64,000 nucleotides of DNA, from contig NZ_CP053942.1 of NCBI RefSeq assembly GCF_013267195.1, positions 124,001 through 188,000 of the forward strand. The letters run 5' to 3'. The stretch's first letter is position 1. Every line of letters starts with the position of its first letter. The stretch is from Halorubrum salinarum. GTDB lineage: Archaea; Halobacteriota; Halobacteria; Halobacteriales; Haloferacaceae. The notes under the pieces were generated by a model. That model ran no database searches and was not told where the DNA came from. It saw nothing but the letters and a program-made list of their open reading frames with translations. A program made the translations under genes and the position numbers. Shown here in pieces: positions 41,779 to 51,950 of the stretch.

Positions 41779-43539
41779 ATGCGAGGAGTTGACAAGGATC
41801 AGTTAGAGGGGCCGAGTATCGACCGGCGCACGACGATGAAACTATTGAGCGCAGGCGGTTTGGCAGGTGTGGCTGGTTGTACTGGTGATAGTACTCAGCC
41901 AGGATCTGACGGCAGTGACGGTAGCAACGGCGGTGATGGCAGTAGTAGCGACTCCAGTTCGATGAGTGACTCGAACATGGGTGGCTCTATCGAGGCTGGT
42001 TGGGCATTCGACGCGGTGGAGGTGCTTGATCCCCACTACGTTGACCTCTACCAGCAGATCACAATCTTCTCGAACATCTTCTCCGGGATCGTCAAACTGG
42101 ACCGTAACGGTGAGATCGTGGGCGATGCGGCAAGTGACTGGACGCTGCCTGATGACACAACCTACGAGTTCACCATTCGGGAGGGGATGACCTTCCACAA
42201 TGGGGACACGCTGGATGCTCCCGCAATCAAGTGGTCTATTGAACGGCTGATGGGCCTCGACGATTCGCCCCATATTGGAAAGGTGTCCGACATCGAAAGC
42301 GTGGAGGCACCCGATGCGACGACGCTCCGGATCAATCTCTCGACGCCTGTTGCCCCGTTCATCACATTCCTCACGCGCGGACCGGGGCGGGCTGGAACTA
42401 TTGTTAACCAGACGGCAGTCGAGGATGACCCTGAGCGGTACCGGCGCTATCCAGTCGGATCGGGCCCGTTCGAGCTCACTGAACGGTCTACTGGAGAGTC
42501 ACTCACCCTGACAGCCTTCGATGATTATTGGGAGACCGACTCGGAGGGCAACAGTCTCCCGTACCTCGATGAGGTTGTCATCAACCTCATTCCGGAGCCC
42601 TCCACGATGTGGAGCGCAATCACGACCGATGGGATCCAGTATGCCGACGAACTCCCACCACAGAATGCCCGCCAAGCGCAGGGTGGTGGCGGAAGCGTCG
42701 ATGTCGCGGGCGTCAGCTCTGGTGAGTGGTCGTGTTTAGCAATGCTGTGTAACAACCCGGCCTCCGACGAATGGGCTGAACGGCAGTCGTACGCAAGCGG
42801 GAACGACCAGCCGACGGATGTGTGGGAAGACAGTGAGATTCCTACGACGGATCCGCGAGTGCGGCAGGCTGTGACGATGGCTATCGACCGAGAAGAGCTG
42901 GTCAACACCGCTTACTTCAGCTTCGCTGAACCTGCTCACAGTCTCATCAATCCCGCTATCGCTTGGGCGCATGAGTCACAGCCGGAGAACGCCCAGATGT
43001 ACAATCCTGAGCGGGCACGGGAGCTGTTGGATGAAGCGGGCTACACCGGGGAACCACGGTTCTCAGGTAGCATCCTTGGGACCCCGACAGACGAGCGTGT
43101 GATGACCGTGTTACAACAGCAGTTGTCGAACGTCGGGATCGATATTGAACTGGACGTCCAGCAGGAGTCCTCCTACTGGGATAACATCTACCGCTACAAT
43201 CACATGTTCATGATGTACGGCGGTGGCGGCGACATCGACCCCTGGATGTCGTGGTGGAAACAGCTCCGGACGCCAATGGAGGAGGGCTCCTCGGGCGCGT
43301 GGCAGAAGAATCTCTACTCCAACGAGAACTTCGACGAAGCGCTCGCAGAGTCATTCAACACGCCGAACCAAGACGAACGGATCGAGTACGTCCGGGAGGC
43401 TGAACAAATCTTCCTCGAAGACGCGCCGTTCGCGATGACCACCTTCCCCCTCACTCCGAAGGGCAGTGTGTCCCAGCTCAAAAACGTCGGTAACCAGACT
43501 GGCTTGAGTAACTTCCACCGCGCCTACCTCGAGGAGTAA
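41779..43539 (+). CDS. ABC transporter substrate-binding lipoprotein (peptide type)
   Basis: About 586 residues from ATG 41779; an ATG at 41704 would add a non-signal extension. It has a Tat motif (DRRTTMKLLSAGGLAGVAGC) with a lipobox Cys, followed by a Ser/Gly/Asp linker typical of haloarchaeal lipoproteins. The mature part is an SBP_bac_5 domain: EAGWAFDAVEVLDPHYVDLYQQ, the YEFTIREGMTFHNGDTLDAPAIKWSIERL signature, PVGSGPFELT, and RVRQAVTMAIDREELVNT. Such proteins bind oligopeptides, nickel or similar ligands outside the cell. First gene of the five-gene ABC operon. Confidence 0.92.
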   Translation: MRGVDKDQLEGPSIDRRTTMKLLSAGGLAGVAGCTGDSTQPGSDGSDGSNGGDGSSSDSSSMSDSNMGGSIEAGWAFDAVEVLDPHYVDLYQQITIFSNIFSGIVKLDRNGEIVGDAASDWTLPDDTTYEFTIREGMTFHNGDTLDAPAIKWSIERLMGLDDSPHIGKVSDIESVEAPDATTLRINLSTPVAPFITFLTRGPGRAGTIVNQTAVEDDPERYRRYPVGSGPFELTERSTGESLTLTAFDDYWETDSEGNSLPYLDEVVINLIPEPSTMWSAITTDGIQYADELPPQNARQAQGGGGSVDVAGVSSGEWSCLAMLCNNPASDEWAERQSYASGNDQPTDVWEDSEIPTTDPRVRQAVTMAIDREELVNTAYFSFAEPAHSLINPAIAWAHESQPENAQMYNPERARELLDEAGYTGEPRFSGSILGTPTDERVMTVLQQQLSNVGIDIELDVQQESSYWDNIYRYNHMFMMYGGGGDIDPWMSWWKQLRTPMEEGSSGAWQKNLYSNENFDEALAESFNTPNQDERIEYVREAEQIFLEDAPFAMTTFPLTPKGSVSQLKNVGNQTGLSNFHRAYLEE

Positions 43540-43599
43540 CATGCAGTTCACACTGACAGCTCGGTCGATGGCGACCTGGCCCGTTAGAGGTGGCTCATA

Positions 43600-44559
43600 A
43601 TGGGGATGCGTCGCTATATCGCCAAACGGGTGGCCCACGCGCTGGTGGTCATCTACATCGTTGCGACAATCGTGTTCTTTGCCGTCAGGGCTATCCCTGG
43701 CGACCCAGCGCGGGTCCTCCTCGGTGGTGATGCCAATGCTGAGGCCATTGCGGCACTCCGCGAGGAAATGGGCCTCACGGAACCACTCTACGTTCAATAC
43801 ATCCGGTGGATGGGTCGCATCTCACAAGGCGACCTCGGCACCTCAGTGTTGAGCGATCAGAGTGTCCTCCAGATGCTCATCGGTGTAGCTGAGCCAACAC
43901 TGAGTATTGCTGCGCTCGGGATGTTGATCGCGCTGTTGATCGCCATCCCTGCTGGCATCACAAGCGCTGTCAAACAGTACCAGTGGGAAGACTACGTTGC
44001 GACGACGGTCTCGTTCGTCGGTATCAGCATGCCGGGGTTCTGGATCGGCATCGTGCTGCTGATTGTGTTCGCTGACCGGTTAGGGTTGGTTCCGGCGTTC
44101 GGGTACGTGTCGTTCCGGCAGGGGATCATCCCCTGGCTAAAACACATTATCCTGCCAGCACTGGCGGTTGGGCTCCCGTACGGTGGGATCTTGATGCGAA
44201 TGACTCGGTCGTCGATGATGGAAGTGCTCAATGAAGACTACATGCGGACAGCCCGGGCCAAAGGGCTGGACGGCCGGCTGATCGTGTTTAAACACGGGTT
44301 ACAGAATGCTCTCATCCCGATCGTCACTGTCGCCGGTATCCTCCTTGGCGTGCTGCTCGGTGGTGTCGTCGCTGTTGAGATCGTGTTTGGGATTCAGGGG
44401 CTCGGCAGGCTGCTGATTGCGTCGATCGAACGACGGGATTTCCCAGCGATCCAGGGAGCAGTCATCCTCATCTCGTTCGTGTTCGTGTTCATGAACTTGC
44501 TCGTAGACGTACTGTACACGTCGATTAATCCGCAGATCAAGTACGGGGGCGGTGAGTGA
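43600..44559 (+). CDS. ABC transporter permease DppB-type
   Basis: A 319-residue permease with six helices, an N-terminal MRRYIAKRVAHALVVIYIVATIVFFAVRAIPGDPA typical of DppB/OppB, GDLGTSVLSDQSV, and the cytoplasmic EAA loop (DYMRTARAKGLDGRLIVFKHGLQNALIPIVT) that docks on the ATPases. It forms the channel with the permease at 44556, which overlaps it by four bases (GTGATG region). It probably imports the ligand of the upstream lipoprotein. Confidence 0.93.
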   Translation: MGMRRYIAKRVAHALVVIYIVATIVFFAVRAIPGDPARVLLGGDANAEAIAALREEMGLTEPLYVQYIRWMGRISQGDLGTSVLSDQSVLQMLIGVAEPTLSIAALGMLIALLIAIPAGITSAVKQYQWEDYVATTVSFVGISMPGFWIGIVLLIVFADRLGLVPAFGYVSFRQGIIPWLKHIILPALAVGLPYGGILMRMTRSSMMEVLNEDYMRTARAKGLDGRLIVFKHGLQNALIPIVTVAGILLGVLLGGVVAVEIVFGIQGLGRLLIASIERRDFPAIQGAVILISFVFVFMNLLVDVLYTSINPQIKYGGGE

Positions 44560-45479
44560 TGTCTGTCTCCGACCTCGTCGAAAGTGCCTTCGGCGGATCG
44601 AGTGAGAGTGGGAAGACGTTTGGAATTCGGTCTGACCTGCTTGAGCGGTTCATCAAAACGATTCAGCGCGATCTTAGAGCGAAGATTGGATTCCTCATCG
44701 TTGCGCTGTTCGGACTGTCGGCTATCTTCGCTCCGATGCTGGCGCCGTACGATCCGATGTCCCAACAGTTCTCGATACTGGTGCCCCCTGACCCGTTGAG
44801 TGCCAACCCGCTGGGTACGGACTCATTTGGTCGGGACCTTCTGTCACGGCTGATGTACGGCGCCCGGATTTCGCTGGCCGTTGGCCTCGGAGCGGTTACA
44901 TTTGGAGCTGTTATCGGTATCTTGATCGGCCTGTTCGCAGGCTACTACGGCGGATACATCGACGACCTGTTGATGCGGGCCGTTGACGTTATGTGGGCGT
45001 TCCCGTGGCTGCTTATCGCCATTATGTTAGTCGCGATTTTCGGCCAGGGGTTCTGGAACGTCATGGTCGCTGTCGGGTTCGCCTATATCGATGATTTCGC
45101 ACGGTTAGCCCGTGGCGAGGTACTGGCGATCCGCGAAGAGGAGTATACCATGGCGGCGAAGAGCGTTGGGCTGGAAGACTATGAGATCATCTTCGAAGAA
45201 GTGTTCCCCAATACGGTCGCGCCGCTCATCGTTCAGTTCACCATCTTCACGGCGCGGGCAATTCTCGCTGAGAGCACCCTGTCGTTCCTCGGATTGGGGG
45301 TAAAACCAACGACACCCACGTGGGGGGCCCTCCTAGGACAGGGTCGCGGATTCATCACGCAGGCGTGGTGGATCTCCATCATTCCGGGAATTGCTATCAT
45401 GGTGACTGTGCTCGGAATCAACCTGTTCGGCGACGCATTGCGCGACGCCTTCGACGTCAAGGAAACTGGTGAAACATGA
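44556..45479 (+). CDS. ABC transporter permease DppC-type
   Basis: A 307-residue permease with the DppC/OppC N-terminal segment (ALFGLSAIFAPMLAPYDPM), ANPLGTDSFGRDLLSRLMYGARISLAVGL, and the EAA loop YTMAAKSVGLEDYEIIFEEVFPNTVAPLIV. Five to six transmembrane helices. It overlaps both neighbours by four bases, so translation is coupled through the operon. An N-terminal hydrophilic stretch of 40 residues is longer than usual. Confidence 0.93.
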   Translation: MMSVSDLVESAFGGSSESGKTFGIRSDLLERFIKTIQRDLRAKIGFLIVALFGLSAIFAPMLAPYDPMSQQFSILVPPDPLSANPLGTDSFGRDLLSRLMYGARISLAVGLGAVTFGAVIGILIGLFAGYYGGYIDDLLMRAVDVMWAFPWLLIAIMLVAIFGQGFWNVMVAVGFAYIDDFARLARGEVLAIREEEYTMAAKSVGLEDYEIIFEEVFPNTVAPLIVQFTIFTARAILAESTLSFLGLGVKPTTPTWGALLGQGRGFITQAWWISIIPGIAIMVTVLGINLFGDALRDAFDVKETGET

Positions 45480-46687
45480 GCTCGCAACCCCGTCCAACAC
45501 AGCAGTCTGGCCCGTCTGTATCGACCACCGCCACCGAGGAACCCCCGCTGCTGGCTGTTGATGATCTCCACACGACGTTCACCACAGAGCGTGGGGATGT
45601 CCCGGCTGTTGACGGTGTTTCCTTCGCGATTAACGAGGGGGAGGTGTTCGGTATCGTCGGCGAGTCGGGTTCTGGAAAATCCGTTACCGCCCTTTCGTTG
45701 TTGGGACTTGCTGACGGTGCGACTGTCACCGCCGATCAGATGCGATTCCGCGACGAAGACCTCCTCGCCAAAGATGAGGCAGGACTCCGCGAGATCCGGG
45801 GCAACGACATCTCGATGATCTTCCAAGATCCGATGTCGTCGCTCAACCCGGTGATGACGGTTGGTGAGCAAATCGCTGAGGTCGTACGCCACCACGGTGA
45901 CGTGGGTGAATCGCGGTCGCTGTTCGCAGAACTCCGCCGTAAGTATGTCACCGGCACCAGTGAGTCAAGTGCTTCGTGGCAACGAGCCGTCGAGCTATTG
46001 GACACTGTTGGCATTCCAGACCCGGCAGACCGGGCAAATGAGTATCCACACCAGTTGTCCGGTGGGATGAAACAACGGGTGATGATCGCGCAAGCGCTTG
46101 CTGGCGATCCTGATCTGATCATCGCAGACGAGCCTACCACTGCCCTCGACGTGACGATCGAAGCGCAGATCCTCAACGAATTGCTCGATCTGCGGGATGA
46201 ATTCGGAGTCTCCATCATGCTCATCACGCACGACTTAGCAGTTGTCCGCGAAACGTGCGACCGCGTGGCTGTGATGTACGCGGGCGAAATGATGGAGACG
46301 GCCGACACTAAGACGCTCTTCGAGGACCCACGTCATCCGTACACACGGGGGTTGATAGATTCGATCCCCCGCACAGACGACGACCGTGAGTGGCTCGATG
46401 CCATCGAGGGGAACGTTCCCGACCCGACAGCCAAACCACAGGGCTGTCCGTTCCGAACCCGGTGTGACGCCGCATTCTCTCTCTGTGAGGAGCCGCTTGT
46501 CGCCTACTCAGCGGAGGAACCTGGCCACCGGACGTGGTGTCATCTCTATAACGATGCGGTCGCCAATGACGGCGACGAGGTCCAGCGTGTCGACGACGCT
46601 GAGGCGAAACAACTCATCAAAGAACACGAGGCCAGCGACGATCTGGTCACCCCGCAGCGGCCGAACTTCGGAGGAGAATACAGATGA
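45476..46687 (+). CDS. ABC transporter ATP-binding protein DppD-type
   Basis: A 403-residue ATPase with Walker [14 protein letters not shown], signature [15 protein letters not shown], Walker [13 protein letters not shown] and H-loop ITHDLAVV. The C-terminal oligopeptide-transporter extension has [18 protein letters not shown], which in relatives binds a 4Fe-4S cluster. An acidic linker of about 45 residues follows. It has an insert around residues 130-155 ([19 protein letters not shown]) compared with the companion ATPase. It overlaps the neighbouring genes by four bases on both sides. Confidence 0.93.
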   Translation: MSSQPRPTQQSGPSVSTTATEEPPLLAVDDLHTTFTTERGDVPAVDGVSFAINEGEVFGIVGESGSGKSVTALSLLGLADGATVTADQMRFRDEDLLAKDEAGLREIRGNDISMIFQDPMSSLNPVMTVGEQIAEVVRHHGDVGESRSLFAELRRKYVTGTSESSASWQRAVELLDTVGIPDPADRANEYPHQLSGGMKQRVMIAQALAGDPDLIIADEPTTALDVTIEAQILNELLDLRDEFGVSIMLITHDLAVVRETCDRVAVMYAGEMMETADTKTLFEDPRHPYTRGLIDSIPRTDDDREWLDAIEGNVPDPTAKPQGCPFRTRCDAAFSLCEEPLVAYSAEEPGHRTWCHLYNDAVANDGDEVQRVDDAEAKQLIKEHEASDDLVTPQRPNFGGEYR

Positions 46688-47799
46688 GTAGTCAGTTCGA
46701 CTCATCGGTAAGCGAGACGACGCATGGACAATCAGCCGAGTCAGGCGGTGAACCGCTACTGAGTGCGAAAGGTCTGAAAAAGCACTTCCCGGTTGAACAG
46801 AGCTTTCTCGACCGGCTGTTCGGTGATGATGAGTGGGTTCATGCCGTCGACGGGGTCGATGTAACGCTCGCCGAGCGGGAGACCCTCGGTGTGGTTGGTG
46901 AGTCTGGGTGTGGAAAGTCTACGCTCGGGCGGACGCTATCTCGGCTCTATGAACCGACTGCTGGGACCATCCATTTCGACGGCGAAGAGATCTCTGATGC
47001 CGACGGGGATCGGCTGAAAGCGCTCAGAAAAGACGTCCAAGTCATCTTTCAAGATCCTCTCTCGTCACTGAACCCACGAAAAACGGTCGGGGAAATTGTT
47101 GGTAAGCCGCTGGCAGTCCATGACATTGCGACCGGTGAGGCCAGAGACGAACGTGTCGCCGAGTTGTTCGAGGAGGTTGGCCTTTCCCCCGATCTTCGCG
47201 ACCGCTATCCACACGAGTTTTCCGGCGGACAGCGCCAGCGTGTCGGAATTGCCCGTGCACTTGCTGTGGAACCGAAACTCATCATTGCCGACGAGCCGGT
47301 TAGTGCTCTCGACGTGAGTGTCCAGGCACAGATCATCAATCTGATGAAACGCCTCCAACAGGAGTACGGCCTCTCATACGTCTTTATCGCACACGATCTG
47401 TCGGTGGTACGGCACGTCAGTGACCGTATCGCAGTCATGTACTTGGGAAAGATCGTCGAAGAAGGGCCGACAAACGACATTTTTGAGTCGCCGGCGCACC
47501 CTTACACGCGGTCGCTGCTGGCGGCGATCCCGAGTATCACCGGTGAGATGGGACGGCGGACGGTCCATCTCGATGGGAATCCACCGAGTCCTATCGACCC
47601 GCCGTCGGGGTGTCCGTTCCATACCCGCTGTCCGGAGTACATCGACGAAGAGTGTGAGGCTGATGAGCCAGCACTCCAACCGGTCGAGCAGACTGCTGAG
47701 TCGGCTCCCCAGCGGCACCGGTCGGCGTGTCACTGGAACGACCGTGACGAGGCTGACCGCGCAGCACAAAACCCGTATGGGAACGATGTCGGGGGGTGA
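46684..47799 (+). CDS. ABC transporter ATP-binding protein DppF-type
   Basis: A 371-residue ATPase with Walker A GESGCGKSTLGRT, signature FSGGQRQRVGIARAL, Walker B LIIADEPVSALDV and H-loop IAHDLSVVRHVSDRIAVMYLGKIVEEGP. The C-terminal extension GCPFHTRCPEYIDEEC supplies the oligopeptide-transporter cysteines. It forms the heterodimeric motor with the product of 45476. The following MFS gene starts inside its last codons, so both may be co-expressed. Confidence 0.94.
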   Translation: MSSQFDSSVSETTHGQSAESGGEPLLSAKGLKKHFPVEQSFLDRLFGDDEWVHAVDGVDVTLAERETLGVVGESGCGKSTLGRTLSRLYEPTAGTIHFDGEEISDADGDRLKALRKDVQVIFQDPLSSLNPRKTVGEIVGKPLAVHDIATGEARDERVAELFEEVGLSPDLRDRYPHEFSGGQRQRVGIARALAVEPKLIIADEPVSALDVSVQAQIINLMKRLQQEYGLSYVFIAHDLSVVRHVSDRIAVMYLGKIVEEGPTNDIFESPAHPYTRSLLAAIPSITGEMGRRTVHLDGNPPSPIDPPSGCPFHTRCPEYIDEECEADEPALQPVEQTAESAPQRHRSACHWNDRDEADRAAQNPYGNDVGG

Positions 47800-49114
47800 T
47801 TCTGAGGCGTCTGCTGGGTCGACGGCTACCGATCCGGACACAGCAGCTCATGAACACCTGGGATTTTCGCGGTGGTGGCTAATCGTCGCTGCCGCGGGCT
47901 CGATGGGTGTGGTGAGCCCCTACCAATACGTATGGTCGTCAATCGAAGGGCCACTGGCGCGTGACCTTGGGATCGCATTGCCCGCGCTGGGGCTCGTGTT
48001 CACGCTGTTCGTGATATTTCAAGCTGGTTCGCAGTTTCCTGTGGGGTGGTGGCGTGATAGACACGGGCCACGAAATCTAACCGCTATCGCAGCGGTTCTC
48101 GCTGGCGGCGGATACATCGGTATCACGTACGCAACAACAGTATGGCACCTCTATGCGCTATACTCATTGGGTGCGATCGGGGTGGGCATTGTCTACACCG
48201 TCGCGGTAAACACGGCGCTGAAATGGTTCCCTGACCGCCGCGGGCTGACCACCGGTGTCGGGACAATGGCCTTCGCTGGTGGCGCAGCACTGTTTGTCCC
48301 ATTCGTTCGGGCTAACGCCGCTGTTGACGAATACAGCAGAGTATTACGACTGATGGGCATTCTCATCTTTGGCGTCGTTCTCCTGACGGCAGTCTTGCTT
48401 AGGGACCCCCCAACAAATTGGGTCGAAGACACCACAGAGTTGAATGAGCCATCGCCTGATCAACCCTCAACTACGAACCATCAGTATACGTGGCGGGAGA
48501 CAGCTCGGACTTGGCAGTTCTGGCTTATGTACGCAATGTTCGTTGCGGTGAGTGGGGCTGGTCTCATGGTGACTGCGAAGGTCATCTCGTTCGCCCAGGC
48601 GATGTCGTTAACCGAGAATACAGCCACGCTCTCGGCGACAGTGTTGCCCATCGCAGCCGGGATCGGGCGCTTGGTTATGGGCGACCTCTCTGATCGATTT
48701 GACCGGCGATACATTATGGCAGTCTCGTTTGTGCTGTGTGGAATCGGCGTCGGTAGCTTGGTCATTGCCGCTCAAGCTGGGTCTACGGTCTTATTTGTCG
48801 GGAGTGTCGTGTTGGCAACGTTCTTCTGGAGTCCACAGTACACGCTGTTTCCAAGCTTGGTCGGTGAGTATTATGGGGAGGCTCACTCCTCGTCGAACTA
48901 TGCGCTGCTCTACTCTGGCAAAATGTGGGGTGGGATTTTCGGTGGTGCGGTCGCAGGTTGGCTTGTAACCGTTACATCCTGGACATTTGCGTTCGGTATC
49001 GGCGCCGTTCTTGCTATCGGTGCTGGCGTGAGTGCCTTAGCACTCCAAACCCCTACTAATCAGCCTGTGAGGCCCGCTGGTAGCGCTGTAAACCCCAGTG
49101 AAGAGCAAAAGTAG
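47786..49114 (+). CDS. OFA-family MFS transporter
   Basis: About 442 residues from ATG 47786 (47777 is also an ATG); the long upstream frame to 47420 is a shadow of the ATPase gene. Twelve hydrophobic helices in two six-helix halves. The first half has WWLIVAAAGSMGVVSPYQYVWSSIEGPLARDLG and GWWRDRHGPR (MFS loop 2-3 motif); the second has GDLSDRFDRRYIMAVSF, as in oxalate/formate antiporter (OFA) relatives. It is likely an anion or organic-acid exchanger. Its start lies within the DppF-type gene. The substrate cannot be told from sequence. Confidence 0.85.
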   Translation: MSGGDSEASAGSTATDPDTAAHEHLGFSRWWLIVAAAGSMGVVSPYQYVWSSIEGPLARDLGIALPALGLVFTLFVIFQAGSQFPVGWWRDRHGPRNLTAIAAVLAGGGYIGITYATTVWHLYALYSLGAIGVGIVYTVAVNTALKWFPDRRGLTTGVGTMAFAGGAALFVPFVRANAAVDEYSRVLRLMGILIFGVVLLTAVLLRDPPTNWVEDTTELNEPSPDQPSTTNHQYTWRETARTWQFWLMYAMFVAVSGAGLMVTAKVISFAQAMSLTENTATLSATVLPIAAGIGRLVMGDLSDRFDRRYIMAVSFVLCGIGVGSLVIAAQAGSTVLFVGSVVLATFFWSPQYTLFPSLVGEYYGEAHSSSNYALLYSGKMWGGIFGGAVAGWLVTVTSWTFAFGIGAVLAIGAGVSALALQTPTNQPVRPAGSAVNPSEEQK

Positions 49115-49363
49115 ACAGATCAAATCCGACTGAGTCTCCCCACCGAGGGTCTATCGACCCTCGACCCGGGCAGTGGTGGAGACCACGATCTCGTTGAGAC
49201 CGGGTACCCAACTGGAGTCGATCCCAACGGCGACGACGTCGCCTCTCACCTGTATCGAGATCCTGAGAAATCGGTGGTCGCCGACCACCGTGTTCCACCG
49301 GCGGTTCGTCCCTCAGGCTTGGCCACGAATCGGCCGCCGACAGATGCCGATGACCACGGGTGA
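49115..49363 (+). other. Open coding-like tail after the MFS stop codon
   Basis: After the MFS stop (TAG, 49112-49114) the same frame stays open for 82 codons with halophile-like composition (for example HDLVETGYPTGVDPNGDD, then SHLYRDPEKSVVADHRVPPA). It may be a fragment of a former gene, since readthrough is unlikely. There is no start codon and no known motif. The remaining part, 49364-49713, holds nothing recognised. Confidence 0.35.
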
Positions 49364-49713
49364 CTGAACGACCACTCCCCAGCTGAGTGGTGGTCAACAA
49401 GTCGGCGATCGCCACTCCGATTCACTCGTCACACGCGGGGGTGAACTCCCCGGCTACTGACGACGTCAACGACGACCAGGGCAGGCACGTGTTTCGTGTT
49501 TTTCGAGCCTGCCTCATTCTTGCGTCATGCGGGCGTGGCGGCGTCTCTCTGCCCACATGTAATCGGTTCATCGATAACTCGCAGTGGGTTCGCTGCTCAA
49601 ACGTCACCACTGGCGATCCACTGTGAGGCATAGCCTCGGTGCGAGTAGCCTGGCCACTCTGTCGCGGAGTGTCTCTCACGGCATCGGCAAACCAGCTAGT
49701 GTGGCGTGTTAGC

Positions 49714-50325
49714 TTACGCTAAGTACATCGGGACGGACTCCCACGCTGGTGGCGCGAGCTCAATCTGGTCTGGGGCCATGACGGAGCCGATCGTGACTCG
49801 CTTGTCGAAGGGATCGACGCGCCCGACTGAGATGGTGCCGACGGTGGCGAGGTCGCGTTCGATGCGGGCTGCCGAGGTGTCGGCGTTCGTTAAGACTACC
49901 ACCATCGCGCCGTAGTCGTTGGCAAAGGCTTGGTGGAGGCGGTCCCGGAGTCGGTTGGTCGAGGCCTGATACACGATTTCAACGACGAGTTGGATCGGAT
50001 CCGTAATGCGGACGTCGGCGATGATATACTCAGTGTCGCCCCCGACGCGTTTTTCGAGATCGATCGCAATCGTCCGGGGCGCGACCGGCAGCCAGTTACA
50101 GAGTTGTTTGCTGACGAGTTCCTGTCCAAGGCGGTGATACCGTGAGACATTGCCGAAGTTCTGGCAGGTCTCCGTGGTGGCGTGGACAAATGTGCCGGGC
50201 GTCTGGTAGTCGCTCGTTGCCGTGAGTGGCGCGTCACAGAAGAGACACCGATACTGGCCGGTGGCTGGGTGTGACGTTGGGCTCGCCACTACGCGACCGG
50301 TCTCTGTGTCAATAGCCACAAACAC
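49714..50325 (-). CDS. CoiA-like nuclease-domain protein
   Basis: A 203-residue protein with a GTG start at 50325. An N-terminal Zn-ribbon-like part (YRCLFCDAPLTA, about residues 25-40, then ETCQNF) is followed by RYHRLGQELVSKQLCNWLP and IAIDLEKRVGGDTEYIIADVRITDPIQLVVEIVYQASTNRL, where Asp, then Glu with a hydrophobic spacer, match a PD-(D/E)XK-type nuclease core like that of competence protein CoiA. It follows the gene at 50329-51525 after three bases, in one operon. The role is probably DNA processing or recombination during transfer. Confidence 0.65.
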   Translation of the reverse strand: MFVAIDTETGRVVASPTSHPATGQYRCLFCDAPLTATSDYQTPGTFVHATTETCQNFGNVSRYHRLGQELVSKQLCNWLPVAPRTIAIDLEKRVGGDTEYIIADVRITDPIQLVVEIVYQASTNRLRDRLHQAFANDYGAMVVVLTNADTSAARIERDLATVGTISVGRVDPFDKRVTIGSVMAPDQIELAPPAWESVPMYLA

Positions 50326-50328
50326 GGC

Positions 50329-51525
50329 TTACGCCTCCCTGAGTTCGTCGCTGAGATGCCGACAGCGTGTTTCGATCTGCTCGAACAGGTTGATCAAGAG
50401 AGTGGTCTCTCGATCCGGATCCGTGACGGAGACGGCTTCTTTGACGAATTGGACCTGTCTGGCGAGATCCACGAGCTCGTCCGCACAGGTGGCGGTGACT
50501 GGTGGCTCGTCGGCCTCGTCGGCCTCATCGGCCCGCTGTTCGCCGAGCAGTGTTGCGACGGTTGCGAATGCCGATGGCGACAGGGTGTGTTCGTCGTCCT
50601 CGTCGCTCGCTGAATCGTCGGGGGGCGTCTCGGCTGCCAGCCGGGTCTGGGCTGCGTCGTCACTGCCGTCGGGGGTGACTGTCTCGCCGGCAGTGTCTGA
50701 CGGCAGGGCGCTGGCTTCTGGTGGCGACTCGACTGGCTCGTCACCGCTCGCTTCATCAGCAACCAGCGCTGCTACCTGCCCAGTCGCGAGTAGCTTTTCG
50801 CGTGCTGCTGTTGGCAGCTCTGATGAGATGATGGAGTAGAGATCCTCACCGGCGTCGTGTCGGGCCCGCAGTGCGTCGAGGACGTCAGCGTAGTTCCGAC
50901 ACGTTTTGCGGGGATAGTTTTTCGAGCACGCTGTGTAGGTGGCGATCGTCTCAGACGACGCCTCAGGGAGTGCGAGTCGCGTGATCAAAATCGCCTGCTG
51001 TTTCGTCGTGAGGGTTGTGAATGTCGGCGTCGCGTCATCACCGCACAAATGCGGATGATAGAACTTGGTGACCGCGTGGTTGACTGTCCGCTCGATAGGC
51101 GGTTCCCACGGGGTGTCTGCGAGTGCGTCGTGGACGTGCTCGGTGAGCGCAGTGCGGTCGCTGAGTGTTGGATTCCGTGTCGCAACGAGGAGTGCGCTGA
51201 CCTCCTTGTGTGAGAGCTGGTCTGGAAAATCCTCGCGGGTGACGCTGGTGGGGGCAGCTGTGTCAGGACTGGCGGGTTGTCGTTCGGTGGTCCCCTCGGC
51301 TGTCGTGACGCGTATCACCGTGTCCGAATCGAACCCGTCGCATGAATCGTGGGCGTCATCATCGGCCCGGGTGAGATGGACGCGCGTAAACACCGCCTGG
51401 GTGTAGCGTGCCTCACAAACGGGGCACTCGTACTGCGGTTGCTGTTCGTGTGTCGGGGACGGTGCCACCGAGGTGGTCCGTGCTGCTGGCGTCGAGTCGT
51501 GTGCCGGGGGGACGGAGTCGCTCAT
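50329..51525 (-). CDS. Zinc-finger protein with helical core
   Basis: A 398-residue protein from ATG 51525 (MSDSVPPAHDSTPAART); the frame extends to 51759 but that part is not coding-like. After a disordered leader there is a zinc-knuckle CPVCEARYTQAVFTRVHLTRADDDAHDSC, then a helical domain (EDFPDQLSHKEVSALLVATRNPTLSDRTALTEHVHDAL; LTTKQQAILITRLALPEASSETIATYTACSKNYPRKTCRNYADVLDAL, a possible helix-turn-helix). The C-terminal third is acidic and disordered, ending in a helix (VKEAVSVTDPDRETTLLINLFEQIETRCRHLSDELREA). It is operonic with the CoiA-like gene. No family is recognised. Confidence 0.65.
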   Translation of the reverse strand: MSDSVPPAHDSTPAARTTSVAPSPTHEQQPQYECPVCEARYTQAVFTRVHLTRADDDAHDSCDGFDSDTVIRVTTAEGTTERQPASPDTAAPTSVTREDFPDQLSHKEVSALLVATRNPTLSDRTALTEHVHDALADTPWEPPIERTVNHAVTKFYHPHLCGDDATPTFTTLTTKQQAILITRLALPEASSETIATYTACSKNYPRKTCRNYADVLDALRARHDAGEDLYSIISSELPTAAREKLLATGQVAALVADEASGDEPVESPPEASALPSDTAGETVTPDGSDDAAQTRLAAETPPDDSASDEDDEHTLSPSAFATVATLLGEQRADEADEADEPPVTATCADELVDLARQVQFVKEAVSVTDPDRETTLLINLFEQIETRCRHLSDELREA

Positions 51526-51950
51526 GATCTCTGGGTGCCGTCTCGGTGGTAGCGTGTCCAGCAGTGTAACTAATGGGCGATTAAGGGGTGAGTACGAGGC
51601 TGGTCCCGCTGACCTTCTCCCTTGTGGCGCTGTGCTCGCTGGTTTCTTGAATATAGCGCGTGAGTTGTGTCCCTCGCTCTGCTCAGATTTCGTCAGGTCC
51701 GATCGTTCAGTACACACCATCTCGTGTGTGTCTGTTTGAGGAACTCTCCACCACCCCACGCGTATTAAAATCTAAGAGAGAAACGCTCCGTTCGTCTGAA
51801 TTCACCACTTTGAACCGCCTGTACACCGGGTGAATCAGTGCCTATACAACGCCTGCTGTCGCGAAGTGTCTCCGTTCCACAGCGAAGGTCCTGGTCCGTG
51901 TTTGCTTTCAGACAAACGCAGGACGCGATATAATAACAGAGATATGAAAA
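51526..51950. other. Intergenic region upstream of the HU gene
   Basis: There is no coding frame with convincing composition; the minus-strand extension of the zinc-finger gene ends within it. The stretch becomes A/T-rich toward 51925-51965. No tRNA or repeat was found. Confidence 0.45.

Noticed and set aside
47420-47785. N-terminal extension of the MFS transporter
   Set aside because: The extension lies wholly inside the DppF-type ATPase gene in another frame and is Ser/Arg/Thr-rich; the start at 47786 gives a normal MFS length.
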